In this document: piece by piece, positions 33,876 through 44,716 of the stretch
Layout of the letters: each line of letters begins with the position of its first letter
Position numbering within the stretch: the first letter of the stretch is position 1
Origin: Diprion similis
Lineage: Eukaryota; Arthropoda; Insecta; Hymenoptera; Diprionidae
DNA: 64,000 nt
Direction: 5' to 3'
NCBI RefSeq assembly: GCF_021155765.1
Contig: NC_060117.1
Coordinates: 10,754,001-10,818,000 of the forward strand
The notes under the pieces: model-generated
Seen by the model: only the letters and a program-made list of their open reading frames with translations
The model's database searches: none
What the model was told of the DNA's origin: nothing
Program-made: the position numbers and the translations under genes

Positions 33876-36800
33876 AACTTTGACAATAGTCAGCCGAGCA
33901 ACAAGTGCGCGTTCGTGGTTGATTCGAAAGCGAAAAACAGTGAGGTGTTGGTAATAGACACGGGAAGAAAATTACCGTCGACCGAACAGATCCGACAGTT
34001 ACAGGATGCCGATAAAAGCGAGGTTTGGATAACCGACAGCGGAGCGTCGGAACATGTTACCTCACGGCGTGACTGGGTCGAGAATCTGCGATCGGTAACG
34101 GGGGAGACTGTTGTGCTCGGTGACGATGGCGAGTGTGAAGTAGCGGGCGTCGGTAACGTCCAAATCGAAAGGTATGTCGACGGCAAGTGGGAGAGCGGAA
34201 TCATCGAGAATGTGTTACTCGTTCCTCGGGTAAAAAGGAATCTGTTCTCGGTTGGCGTCTGTATGGACAAGGGCTTTCGAGTGAATTTTCAGAACGGGCT
34301 CGTCGAGGTGCTTCGCGGTGACGCGGTCGAGGCAACGGGAATAAAACAAACAAACGGCTTGTGCAGAATGTTTTTCCGGAGGCCGAGGTTGAAAAAAGAA
34401 GTAAATGTGACAGCGCTGGACATAAAGACGTGGCACGAGCGACTTGGACATCTACACAAGCGGGCGCTTGTCGAATTGGTGCGTCGAGACTTGGTCGAGG
34501 GGGTGAGTGTGAAGAATGTTGACGAGTTTTTCTGTGAAGCGTGTCAATTCGGAAAACTTCACAAACTTCCGTTTCGAAAAGAAACTAGAAAAACGACCAG
34601 TAAGCCAGGGGAATTTATACACAGCGATGTGTGTGGCCCAATGTCAGTCCAGTCACTCGGAGGAGCACGGTATTTCGTGTTGTTCAAAGATGACGCCACA
34701 AGTTTTCGGTTCGTATTTTTTATTCGCCATAAATCTGATGTATACGATCGTTTCATAGAATTCGAGCGTCTCTTGAACAATAAATTCGGGCGCACCATGA
34801 AGACGTTGCGTACAGATAACGGTACAAAGTTCTGTAACGAAAGAATGAAGAGCTACATGAAAAGTAGAGGGATCACACTGGAGACGACAGCGCCATACAC
34901 GCCAGAACAGAATGGAAAATCGGAAAGAGAAAATCGAACTGTTGTCGAGGCGGCGAGAACGATGATTCATGCGAAGAAGCTTCCGTTGAGTTTGTGGGCG
35001 GAGGCGACAGCAACAGCTGTGTATGCGCTCAACAGGACCGGACAGTCGAGAGTCGGCGGAAGCTGCACACCGTTCGAGCAATGGAATGGAAGAAAGCCGA
35101 GTCTTGGTCACATGCGAGTGTTTGGTTCAGATGCTTATGCTCGTGTGCCGAAACAGACGACAACGAAGCTCGAACCTCGGGCTAAAAAGCTCATCATGGT
35201 GGGATACGACAGCGAGTCAACCAATTACAGGTTGTATGATCCTACGTCGCGTACGATATCTGTTTCTAGGCATGTGTCGTTCAACGAGCGCGGAATCGGA
35301 ACGAATCCAGGGTCGTCTACGACGGAAATCGAGCTCACTCTGCCGTTGTCAGATGGAAGTGACAATGAGAGTAACAGCGGTGAAGAAGCTGTTGTCGATA
35401 ACGCAGCTGTCGAAGATGCAGCTGTCGGAGCTCAAGCGGCAGAGGATGTCGTAGAAATCGAAAACGAGGCTCAGAGGGGTCAGCGACAAGATGCAGCAAC
35501 GTTGATGTCGTTGCGTAATCGTGAGTCACTACGTCCACCGGCGAGGTACGCATTGTGCTTTGTCGAGTATGATGTTCCTACAACGTATGAAGAGGCGATG
35601 TCGAGTCCGGAGGCTGCTCAATGGGCGGAAGCAATCGGAGATGAGATCGAGTCGCTTGAGAAGAACGAGACTTGGGAGATCGTGCGGAGAATTCCAGGAG
35701 GGAAGACGATCGACTCTAAGTGGGTGTTCAAAATCATGCGGGACACTGAAGGAAACGTGGCAAGATACAAAGCACGTTTATGCGCTCGAGGGTTCATGCA
35801 GCGTGAGGGCGTTGACTACTCGGAAACATTCTCACCGGTGGTGCGATATGATTCGCTCCGAGTACTCTTGGCGATAATCACACATGCAGATCTGGAGACT
35901 GTGCAATTCGACGATCGCACAGCTTTTCTACACGGTGTCTTAGACGAAGAAATACGGATGGAAGTTCCAGTGGGGCTTCACGACAACAAGGAAGAAAAAC
36001 GTCAAGAAAACGTAGTGTGTTTGCTTCGAAAATCGTTATACGGGTTGAAACAAGCACCGCGTTGCTGGAATTTAAAATTCGTGAATTTTTTGAGAAGTTT
36101 CAATCTCGAGGAGACAGACGCAGACAAGTGCATATTTTTCGGTGTTTACGATGGGCACGAAGTCTATCTCGCGTTGTTCGTCGACGATGGTATTGTCGCG
36201 TCAAAGTCGTTAGAGACAATTAAGAAAATAATCAGTGCTCTGCGCGAAGCGTTCGAGATAACTCTCGGGGATTGCAGTTCATTTGTCGGAATGCAAATCT
36301 GCCGTGATCGAGTAAACAAAATCATGTTTGTGCATCAATCGGCATATGCGAAAAAAATTATCGAACGGTTCGGGATGAGTCAGGCAAAAGGGGTTTCCGT
36401 GCCGGCGGATCCTCATACAGTGTTATATCCGGTCGACGATGAGAAGGAAAAACATGTTGTGCCGTATCGCGAGGCGATAGGATCGTTAATGTTTCTCGCG
36501 GTGGTAACGCGTCCGGATCTCGCATATTCAGTTTACGCTGCCAGCAAATTTTTAAACAGTCATAACGAGAGTCACTGGCTGGCAGTAAAGCGTATAATTT
36601 CATATTTAATCGGAACGGTCGGTATGGGAATTGAATATCGCGGGAACGAGTCAAAAATCGAGTTGATAGGATATTCGGACGCGGATTTTGCGAGCGACGT
36701 TGCAACACGTAGATCGACGACAGGGTACGCGTTTTGTATCGCGGGCGGGGTCGTAACGTGGGCGTCACAGCGACAAAAGCTCGTGTCGATGAGCACGACC

Positions 36801-37169
36801 GAATCAGAGTATATTGCGGCGTCAACCGCGGCGAAAGAAGCTGTGTGGCTTCGCACATTGTTAAACGGCATAGGGCAAAAATGCGACGAACCGACGAAAC
36901 TTTATGTCGATAATCAGAGCGCGATTCGTTTGGTTCGCAATCCGGAATTTCATAAACGGACTAAACACATTGATATAAAATATCACTATATACGGGAAAA
37001 AGTTCAAAATCGTGAGATCAACGTGGAGTTTGTTCCAACTGAATCTCAATTGGCCGATATATTTACGAAAGCGCTCTCGAGAAATCGTTTCATTGAATTA
37101 TATACAAATCTCGGGTTACGCATCAAACGCTCAGACGGCGGAAGTGTTGAGGTTTGTCATCGTGTTTGA
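33876..37169 (+). CDS. Copia pol polyprotein
   Basis: Open from the gag stop to 37169; the first ATG is at 33915 (1084 residues from there). Aspartic protease: WITDSGASEHV, Asp41-Ser-Gly. Integrase: HHCC finger (WHERLGHLHKRALVEL...CEACQFGKLH), then FIHSDVCGPM, LRTDNGTKF and PEQNGKSERENRT for the DDE triad. Reverse transcriptase: ARGFMQREGVDYSETFSPVV, DDRTAFLHG and FVDDGIVAS (Y replaced by F in the YVDD box). RNase H: YSDADFASD, TTESEYIAAS and HKRTKHIDIKYHYIRE. All domains look intact. Expression would need readthrough of, or bypass around, the TAA, or this stop is a recent inactivating mutation. Confidence 0.93.
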   Translation, partial: NFDNSQPSNKCAFVVDSKAKNSEVLVIDTGRKLPSTEQIRQLQDADKSEVWITDSGASEHVTSRRDWVENLRSVTGETVVLGDDGECEVAGVGNVQIERYVDGKWESGIIENVLLVPRVKRNLFSVGVCMDKGFRVNFQNGLVEVLRGDAVEATGIKQTNGLCRMFFRRPRLKKEVNVTALDIKTWHERLGHLHKRALVELVRRDLVEGVSVKNVDEFFCEACQFGKLHKLPFRKETRKTTSKPGEFIHSDVCGPMSVQSLGGARYFVLFKDDATSFRFVFFIRHKSDVYDRFIEFERLLNNKFGRTMKTLRTDNGTKFCNERMKSYMKSRGITLETTAPYTPEQNGKSERENRTVVEAARTMIHAKKLPLSLWAEATATAVYALNRTGQSRVGGSCTPFEQWNGRKPSLGHMRVFGSDAYARVPKQTTTKLEPRAKKLIMVGYDSESTNYRLYDPTSRTISVSRHVSFNERGIGTNPGSSTTEIELTLPLSDGSDNESNSGEEAVVDNAAVEDAAVGAQAAEDVVEIENEAQRGQRQDAATLMSLRNRESLRPPARYALCFVEYDVPTTYEEAMSSPEAAQWAEAIGDEIESLEKNETWEIVRRIPGGKTIDSKWVFKIMRDTEGNVARYKARLCARGFMQREGVDYSETFSPVVRYDSLRVLLAIITHADLETVQFDDRTAFLHGVLDEEIRMEVPVGLHDNKEEKRQENVVCLLRKSLYGLKQAPRCWNLKFVNFLRSFNLEETDADKCIFFGVYDGHEVYLALFVDDGIVASKSLETIKKIISALREAFEITLGDCSSFVGMQICRDRVNKIMFVHQSAYAKKIIERFGMSQAKGVSVPADPHTVLYPVDDEKEKHVVPYREAIGSLMFLAVVTRPDLAYSVYAASKFLNSHNESHWLAVKRIISYLIGTVGMGIEYRGNESKIELIGYSDADFASDVATRRSTTGYAFCIAGGVVTWASQRQKLVSMSTTESEYIAASTAAKEAVWLRTLLNGIGQKCDEPTKLYVDNQSAIRLVRNPEFHKRTKHIDIKYHYIREKVQNREINVEFVPTESQLADIFTKALSRNRFIELYTNLGLRIKRSDGGSVEVCHRV

Positions 37170-37468
37170 TGCGCGCGCATCAAAGCGCGGAGATAGCCGA
37201 TCGAGGCAACGAAGCCGTGAGGCGGCCATGCTGCGTGCATGCGCCGGGAAGTTAGTCGTGTGAGAACACTTGCGCTGATATACACTCGCTTTGAGATACA
37301 TAGATATAGATAGATATAGAGAGAAAGAGATTTTTTGTATGAAGAATAAAGAAACGTGTGTTAAACATAATAATCTCTTGTGCTGTGTCGTCTTATAAAT
37401 TTTCTCATTAATCCTATACCTTTCCAGCATCGTATTATTCTCTGAATACACACGGGTTGGCCTCAACA
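37145..37468 (+). repeat. Copia 3' LTR
   Basis: 324 bp with the same ends as the 5' LTR and preceded by the purine-rich CGGCGGAAG. It overlaps the last codons of pol. Confidence 0.95.
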
Positions 37469-37473
37469 ATTTT

Positions 37474-37620
37474 CTTCGCCCGATATTTCGTGAATAGTTC
37501 ATTGTGCGTAGCAAATGAATAGGACTTGTTCGGTGCGAAATTTTCTCAGCGTTAATTTTGATAACTACGTTGATTGGTTTTCGAGCCACAGAAAGCGAGA
37601 TATTCACAGAACACCGAATG
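37474..37620. repeat. Tandem repeat of about 180 bp, right part
   Basis: Continuation of the array at 32041-32459 after the copia insertion: GTTCATTGTGCGTAGCAAAT matches GTTCATTGTGCGTGAAAAAT at 32297, and GAAAGCGAGATATTCACAGA matches the unit start. Confidence 0.65.
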
Positions 37621-38198
37621 TATTGACCTTTGATCTTGAATACTTACTAACCCGAACACAATCTTGTTCTCGACTTTTAATATGTTTTTCAGAAAGTCAA
37701 AATGAAGCGATCACAAAAATAATTGGAGCTCCGATTTATTTCAAACAGACGTCGTATTTATGACTAAAATGCTTGGACTAAAATATACCAATTAGAACTT
37801 TTCCTTTGAAAGTCAGAACCTACCCATTGCCTTGCCTTTCACAAGGAAAATTCATTTCAAAATCCGAAGCGGTTAGGGTTAGAGGCTGGTTGAATTATTT
37901 TGGAAGGCCCCGGTTATATTTGTAATAGTATTTTTAGAAAATTTTTGAAACTCATTTGAATGACTCAAACAGTTTTATTACAAACCCTGAGATTTCTTGC
38001 GATTTCAAACGTTTTCAATACTTATTGTCAGAAAGGAAGAAAACTGAGCTAGAGTTTACTCTCTCAATACTCTAATGTCACATTAAAAGTAATCGAATAT
38101 CCCTTTCATGTAAAATTTTTTAAGTATACACTTTCCTAGTCAACTTGTCACTATATCGCAAAAGAAATTAACCAAATTAATACCACTGCAATTTTCAG
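37621..38198. other. Intron DNA up to the dynein acceptor
   Basis: AT-rich, no recognised feature apart from the polypyrimidine stretch and ATTTTCAG at its end. Confidence 0.4.
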
Positions 38199-38450
38199 AT
38201 ACGAAAAGTTGAAACCCACTGTAGCATCTTTTGATGCTGACATTGGCAGGTATACTGAAGTAGCAAATAACGTCCAAATGCAGGATACTGTTACAACCGT
38301 ACACTTTATCGATGTCAATTCTGATACACTGAAGCAAGCAATTATTGACCACTGCGTATTATGGCAAGAAAAATTAACGGGGTTGTTGCTGCGAATAACT
38401 GAGGAAAAGTTGAATTATGTCTACGAATACATCAGCGAGAACGGAAAAAA
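38199..38450 (+). CDS. Dynein heavy chain exon
   Basis: The acceptor is ATTTTCAG and the donor GTGCGT. It encodes YEKLKPTVASFDADIGRYTE, then VANNVQMQ and LKQAIIDHCVLWQEKLTGLL, a typical heavy-chain tail block. The first base completes the split Arg codon, and two bases are carried on to the next exon. Confidence 0.88.
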
Positions 38451-39632
38451 GTGCGTTATATATACTTAATGTTGCACAGATAGAAAAGAGTTTTGAGCAT
38501 GACTCGAGAACTTTCGCAAAAATTTTAATTGTTGTAAGCATCTGCCTACAAACTAATGTAGTCGATATCTGTACACTCGTAGCCTGTACAAACAGACCTA
38601 CATAGCCAAGGAAAAGAGCAGCCTGAATAAGCATATTAACTCTTCTGTTGACCTGCTCCATGACCTCTACGACGTAGTATCCAGTTCCCTCTATTTAACG
38701 TTTTTGAACACAGTTGTCGCAGGGCAGCACAAAATGAGAAAATACATAGATATCTGCGGAATAAATAAATCTCACTTAAAATTAGCTAATCGTTCTTTTT
38801 GGAGTATTGGCCGCAGATGCGCTTTCGTCACGTTTATCATTATTTCCTGGAGTAAGGGAACGCTGTATTTGAACGTATGTGATAATATACCGCGACACAA
38901 TTTATACAGAGAAATAAAACACTGGAAAATGTAATATATTCGTAGAATTCAATTTTTCGTGTCGTAGTTCGATGTCATCGTCAACCTGTCTAATGATACT
39001 ATAATTGTAAAACATTACAACCTAAGTGTGTTTTTGTTAGTGACAGCTGATCTTGTGGCCTAGAGTAAATAAAGCCAGTAATTTGTTCATGAAGTAAATG
39101 TACTTGAGTCAAGTTAGCGCACTACGAGGATGAACTTAATAAGTACTCAATTCCAAAGCTATCGGGGATTCCCTCAAGAACGAGTTTGTCTATCGAGTCC
39201 GATAATGATTCACTACAGCCCATCCAAAGATACGACTTAGTGAGTTACCAGATGTCATGCTCAAAACTCCTCAAGAAAATCATAAGGTTCAGAAAAATGA
39301 ATATTTCACAAGACTATTGTCTGTTCAGAGGCCACCTATAAACTAGGTGACGCATTAGAACGGGGACGGGGGGATTGCTCAAATTAGCGTTGTGTAGTTT
39401 ATAGACGGCTCCGTTATATCATTTGGAACTTATGATTCTTTCGAATCACGTATTCTGCTCCAGATCGTTTATAATAATAAAGTACTTTCATCAAAAGTTG
39501 TGGACTTGATTCAACTAACTTCATACGTATTTATGTGTCCAGCATGTTTACAAGGTGTCTTATTTCGATTAAAACAATGAAATAACTGGGGAACATGAGG
39601 TAGTGCAAAAAATGATTTCGATACAATGGCTA
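38451..39632. other. Intron DNA without a recognised feature
   Basis: First part of the 6.8-kb dynein intron; short frames only. Confidence 0.4.
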
Positions 39633-40182
39633 CAGCCGGGTAAGCATGGCAAAAGTGCCGTCACTCGAAATGGATTCGGCAAAAAACGAACTGTATTTTG
39701 TTGCTAGATGATTTACTAATACCATATTTTAGCCTTCCACCTTTATTTTGCTTAGACTTATCGCAAAAAAATTAACTTTCAGTATTTTTGAGATAACTCC
39801 GCTATTTTTACATCGCAAAATGGGGAAAAAATACCAGATTTTCTGGTAATATGCTCTTTCGTCTGAAAATTCATGAATATTCAGATTGCTGATTTTTGGT
39901 GGATTTCGGAGAGTGACCATCTTTTCTTTTTACAGTATAAATATCTGGTTTCAGGTAATCCTCTGTAATTTTTTCGAATCCCTACCAAAGGTGCGTCATT
40001 GTTGAGAATATCAAACTGATACTTTCTACCATTTTATGAGCATGATCTGAAGATAAGTTTTTCCACATACAGAAGTAACACAGAAGTAACAACGACAACT
40101 GAAATCTGCAATTAAATTTTTAAATTTTCGTATGAAGAAATCTTAGAAATGAAGATTGAAGGAAACCAAATCAAATTTTTTG

Positions 40183-40219
40183 TCAACGTTTCGGCCCTGC
40201 TTGTGGGCTCTTCTTAGGA
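40183..40219 (-). ncRNA. Possible decayed hammerhead ribozyme of a Penelope-like element
   Basis: On the minus strand the sequence reads CCTAAGAAGAGCCCACAAGC then AGGGCCGAAACGTTGAC. AGAGCCC/GGGC can form stem II, and CCGAAAC matches the conserved CGAAAC of minimal type I hammerheads known from Penelope-like elements. The catalytic box, ideally CUGANGA, reads CTAAGA here, so the motif looks mutated. Confidence 0.4.
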
Positions 40220-41030
40220 CATTTTATTTTGTTGAAACATCCACACCAAAAAAAACAACAACAGAATTTGAACGGATATTGAGCATATAAGACTTCAGTA
40301 ACGATGACATGATGTTGACTTTATGAATTCTGACCATGACCGCAATAGATTCAATTTTTTGAGTATCAAACAGCAGTGATCGATATTAATATTTGCATTC
40401 GACGGCACGAAGCAAGGAGACTCTAGACTCCGCCTTAATGACATCCGTGAACATATCCATTGAGATGGTTCTAAGTTGGGGTTACGGAACATTATGACGC
40501 GTTCGCCTCCCAGGCTGGCACCAAGTAATTGAAAAAAAATATGTGTGAAAGACCTGCTCTCTATTTTCACGGGAAGGGGTACCACCGACGACTAAATTTT
40601 TCCCATACAAAAAACATGCGTTTTTATGGTGCTTCCAGTTTTGATTCTTTATTATCACGTTCTGGGGGCTAAAAATTCTACGACCTGGCACATCTGCTTA
40701 TTAATATCCTATATAAGCCTCTCAAAAGAACAGAAAGTCACTCTTATGTTTCATTGTTTGACTTTAAACAATTATATTTGATATTTATCATCATTTTCTC
40801 GGTATTTTACGATTTATTCTTGCTTGACGTATTTTTTGGATCGTATTAAAGTGATTCATGGTTCTTAGTATAGTTAAGAAGAACAAGAATATTTATAATC
40901 GAATTTTTGTACCAGAATTTGTCGTTACAAGCAGATTTACGCAGATGAGGTGAAAATTCAACAGGAGCAGATTTTTAAATAATCATTGAATCGTTGATTA
41001 AGTAATACTAAAATATAAGCAGAAGACAAA

Positions 41031-41209
41031 AACGTATTCTCTAATTGAGTTGACTAAAACAAAACTGTCCTTGATGTTAGATTTCGGTGTGACAGGAGCA
41101 GATTTTTAAATTATGATTGAATTATCAATTAAAACCTGCTTCTGTCACACCGAAATCGAACATTAAGAACAGTAAAGTTTTGTTTGAGTGAACTCAATTA
41201 AAGTATACG
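41031..41209. repeat. Large imperfect palindrome
   Basis: The left arm (41031-41105) and right arm (41135-41209) are inverted copies of about 70 bases centred on a 30-base AT-rich spacer. Both contain GATTTCGGTGTGACAG or its complement. It spans the start of the reverse transcriptase reading, so one arm is a back-copied piece of the Penelope-like element. Confidence 0.8.
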
Positions 41210-41545
41210 TTTTGCCTGCTAATTATATTTTAGTATCCCTAGATATAGTCGCTTTGTTTACGAATGTGCCTTTAGATCTTGCTATTGAGTCCGTCAAGAA
41301 ACTTTTGCAAATTATCTATTTAAATGTCACTGTCCCGTTAGATCAGTTCACTGTACCGAAAAGAATTTTTTGCGATGCTTGTATTTTAAAATTTAACAAC
41401 ACAGTATTTGAGCAAACCTTTAGACCTATGCGGTCATCATTGTTTCCGATTTGGTTATGGACAATTTAGAATCGCAATATATTGAGAAATTTTGCTTTAT
41501 CATTCTATTAGCAATATGTGGATGACATTTTCACTTTGTAGTTCT
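41188..41545 (+). pseudogene. Penelope-like reverse transcriptase fragment
   Basis: Open at first: VYVLPANYILVSLDIVALFT then NVPLDLAIES, matching the reverse transcriptase segment with the first catalytic Asp (SLDIVALFTNVP). After a frame shift near 41435 comes DLVMDNLESQYIE, and then QYVDDIFTL near 41512-41538, which holds the YVDD catalytic box. These signatures are characteristic of Penelope-like retroelements. N- and C-terminal parts are absent; it is a dead fragment in the dynein intron. Confidence 0.78.
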
Positions 41546-41760
41546 TTGCTTGATTTTTTTCAAACAATATCTATACAGGTATGCGCTTCTAGCCATTAAA
41601 GCGGAGTCTAGATTACCGTTGTTTCGCACCGTACAATGTAAATCTTAATATTGATCACTGATGTTTGATGTGTAAACAAATTGAATCTCTTGCGGTTATG
41701 GTCTGAGTTTATAAGGTTATTACCATCTCATTTTTACTTTAGTTCTTACATATCCGAAAT

Positions 41761-42894
41761 TTCTTTATACATAACTTATGGAGTCAAAATAAACTGTACA
41801 CATGAACTACGTACGTTTTTTCTTGAGATTACTACAACTTACCCACAGAGAAACAGGGTCGTTTCAAACATTTGTTTGATTCTATAGAAACCACGTTGAG
41901 ATAATTTTGGTTTCTAATCAGCCAAAAACGGCTGGAGCAGGGTCAAACGTCGTCCAGTAACGAGAGAAGATGGCGGGAAGAAAAACATCCGTGATCGATA
42001 TGTGTGAGAGTGTAAACCCAACCGACAAATCTAAACCTAAGTATGAAGAGAATACGATGTCTGTTATCGCGGCGCTAACAGTCTAACATGTTGGGAACTT
42101 AAGAAGATAGATCTTTTGCCATGAAAACGACTATACCTTCAATTTTTGGAAATCAACTCGCAATAAATGTTACTTCAATTATCAGTGTTTAACCTAAGGT
42201 TGACCGTGTAATTGTTACTAACGATATTGCACATTTCTAGAATTAATCTATGCTCTCTCTACAATGCTTCACATGTAATCTTTTCATATAAAATAATTTT
42301 CAACTTATGTATTGTTTGTCGCCACGAACTACTTCCGTTTGTAAGTTTTTACGCCATCTTACATTAATGATTAGAAAACATCTCTATTTTCGGTATATTG
42401 TTCGCCGAATGAATACCAAAGCCTCACCAGCTTCGGCGGCAGCGGTGTGATACTGAAAATAGTGCTCAATAGTCACAATAAATAGTTAGCTACGCGAAGA
42501 GAGAAGAATAACAGATCCAATGCGGCTATTTTCTGGTTCCACCAAAAGTGGCTCCGTCTGTTGCGTTCTGAAATTTGGATCCACAATGAACATACAGGCG
42601 GTATGTTAGTAAATATACTGTAAGCTGTCTAATAGCAAAACGATCCGTACGCTCAAGGCAGGCAAGTATACTAATGACACATCTTCAGGTTGCGCACCGT
42701 ATTCCACCGCGACCGACGGCTACGGTACTTCATTTCGACGAATAATATTTGACGCGCGGCATAGTTCTAGTGGGTTCTGCAATTTTTCTGTAATTTTTCA
42801 AGTAAAAATAGCCATGTCACCGTGAAAAAACTGCAAGTCACTTTTTTGCGCTGACTTCGAGCTAAATGGAGTTTTAAGAGTAAAATTTGATATG
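41761..42894. other. Interior of the TA-flanked element, unassigned
   Basis: No recognised coding motif; stop-rich in all frames. Confidence 0.35.
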
Positions 42895-43027
42895 AGTCAG
42901 TCATTTAACAACAAAATACCGTAGGCCACTTGTAAAATCCATTTCGAGTAAGTGCACTTTTAGCATGCCTACCCGGCTGTATCCTTTTACAGAACTTGGA
43001 AGAGCATTTGATAGTGACACTACGAAA

Positions 43028-44708
43028 CAGTGTTGGACACTACTAATTACTTGGTGTAGTTAATGGCATCGAAATTACCTATTACGTTGGTAATTTGTAA
43101 TTAACAGAAAGAAAATACTAATTACATTTTCACTTTATAATTAGAAAATTTTCAATTACAAATTACGAATGTAATTAAAATCGATTTTTCTTCTAATTAG
43201 AAAGTTACGAATGTAATTAATATCGAATTTCCTTCTAATTACAAATTATAAGTGGAATTAGTATCGATTTTTCTTCTGTTTACAAATTACAAATATAATT
43301 AGTAATTTCTGTGTAATTAATTACACAAAATAATTAGTGGTGCTAAACACTGATTGAAAGCCATTCGATTGCTCATTATTTGGAACATTCGGTACCATTT
43401 ATTTACATTCGTATATTCGATTACATTTCCACAATATTTGTAAAATAGTATTTAGTCAAATCAGTTATGTTCTACACTCAGCATCAAAGTGAGCTTAAAA
43501 GTCAGTTGAATTCCATTGTGATGACTGAAAAATAATCTAAATTATTGATACTTATATTTAATGACCCATATACACTCGGAATCACTCATATATCGTTGGA
43601 ATAACTCATAAAATATATCTGGAGTACGATTGCAATAATTTCGAAAAATGATATCAATTACATTCGGAGAATTTAATTACAGGGAAATTCAATTCTAATT
43701 ACAATTTTCATTTGTAATTAGAAGAAAAATCGATTCTAATTACATTTTCAATTTATAATTAGATGAAATATCGATACTAATCACATTCGTAATTTGTAAT
43801 TAGAAGAAAATTCGATACTATTTACATCTGTGATTTGTAATTAGAAGACAATTTGATACTACTTGCATGCAGTTTTTCGAAATTAGCTCTAATTTTTTAT
43901 TTCATCGAGATTTTAATATACGACTGATTAAAGCAATTTTCAGATGAATAATTCGATTTCCTTGTCTAATATCTAAAGTTTATGAAAAAAATACTATCGA
44001 TAGCTTTAGTTGTACTCAAGAAATTTATTTAGACAAAAATGAAAGAGATATAGAAAATATAATACTTTGTTGTTCCTGCCATGAAAGAGAGGTCACCACA
44101 GGTTTCGTCAAAAGGGAGGGTATGAGGGTGTTCCAAAGAAAAAACAATTTAGTTTTTCAAACACGCATCAAAATTCCGGCAGAGCATCTCAAATAGAACA
44201 TCTCAGTCTTTAAGATCTTAATATTGATTCTTTTCATTTTCCATTTAAATAACAGGTTAAAGAAATTTTTGGATTTATTTTCTTCCTTAATGGCTTGACT
44301 TATGAACTATCTAAATACGGATTCTTACAGGAAATCCCATGCTCTATAAATAAGTATTTGGATAAAATTTTCCTAACTCTGAGCGAACGAGAGATTTTCG
44401 CCCATAAACATTGAGTCATGCCGAATAAGATACTACAATAACACAAAAATTCAAGCTAATCTAATGTAATCATAATCATATTCGTACATTCTACGTTCCC
44501 AAATAACAGAATCGAGAGAAAAAATCAGGGCAACGAAAAAAAGGATTTATTTTGTAGAGCTGTGTTATGAATTAAAAATGTAATTAGTGTTGTTTATTCT
44601 TCTAATTACAAATAAAAATTGTAATAAGTAATTTTCTTTTTTTAATTACAAATTATATTTGTAATTAGTAATTAGGATACAATTAGTTAAAAAAAATGCC
44701 CATCACTG
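43028..44708. mobile_element. Non-autonomous hAT-type element with subterminal repeat arrays
   Basis: A 1681-bp unit is flanked by a perfect 8-bp duplication CTACGAAA (43020-43027 and 44709-44716). Its ends are CAGTGTTGG and, inverted, CAGTGATGG. The inside is built from many copies, in both orientations, of a 40-45 base unit of the type TTCTAATTACAAATTACGAA-TGTAATTA-ATCGA (clusters at 43050-43340, 43660-43870 and 44580-44690). 43028-43352 alone folds back, with CAGTGTTGGACAC facing its complement. No coding capacity. The 8-bp duplication and CAGTG ends point to a hAT transposase. Confidence 0.85.
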
Positions 44709-44716
44709 CTACGAAA

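Larger units (their letters stand above)
32460..37468 (+). mobile_element. Nearly intact Ty1/copia LTR retrotransposon
   Basis: A 5009-bp element is flanked by the 5-bp target duplication ATTTT (32455-32459 and 37469-37473). Two 324-bp LTRs start TGTTGAGG and end CCTCAACA. They differ at five positions by my comparison, about 1.5%, so insertion was recent. A copia-type primer site follows the left LTR. Gag and pol lie in one frame, separated by a single TAA. Domain order protease, integrase, reverse transcriptase, RNase H is the copia order. The element lies in sense orientation in the large dynein intron and inside a 180-bp tandem repeat. Confidence 0.95.
40295..41760. mobile_element. Inverted pair of Penelope-like fragments
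   Basis: 40310-40440 and 41590-41740 are inverted copies (blocks around TTGATCACTG and GCGGTTATGGTC / GACCATGACCGC, and AAAGCGGAGTCTAGA / TCTAGACTCCGCC). A second palindrome lies between at 41031-41209. The plus-strand half carries reverse transcriptase sequence. Confidence 0.6.
39633..42979. mobile_element. TA-flanked element with long terminal inverted repeats
   Basis: The ends CAGCCGGGTAAGCATG... and ...CATGCCTACCCGGCTG are inverted copies over about 85 bases (39633-39715 against 42895-42979; shared inner word ACTCGAAATGGATT). Each is flanked by TA, as for Tc1/mariner-type elements. No transposase of its own is readable, and the interior carries Penelope-like debris, so this is a nested composite. 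Confidence 0.65.

Noticed and set aside
34653..36858. Several antisense open frames over copia pol, up to 166 codons
   Set aside because: They lie opposite intact protease, integrase, reverse transcriptase and RNase H motifs; shadows of a G+C-rich gene.
43050..44690. CRISPR-like regular repeats
   Set aside because: Units are in both orientations, diverged and AT-rich, inside a transposon with target duplication in a eukaryotic genome.
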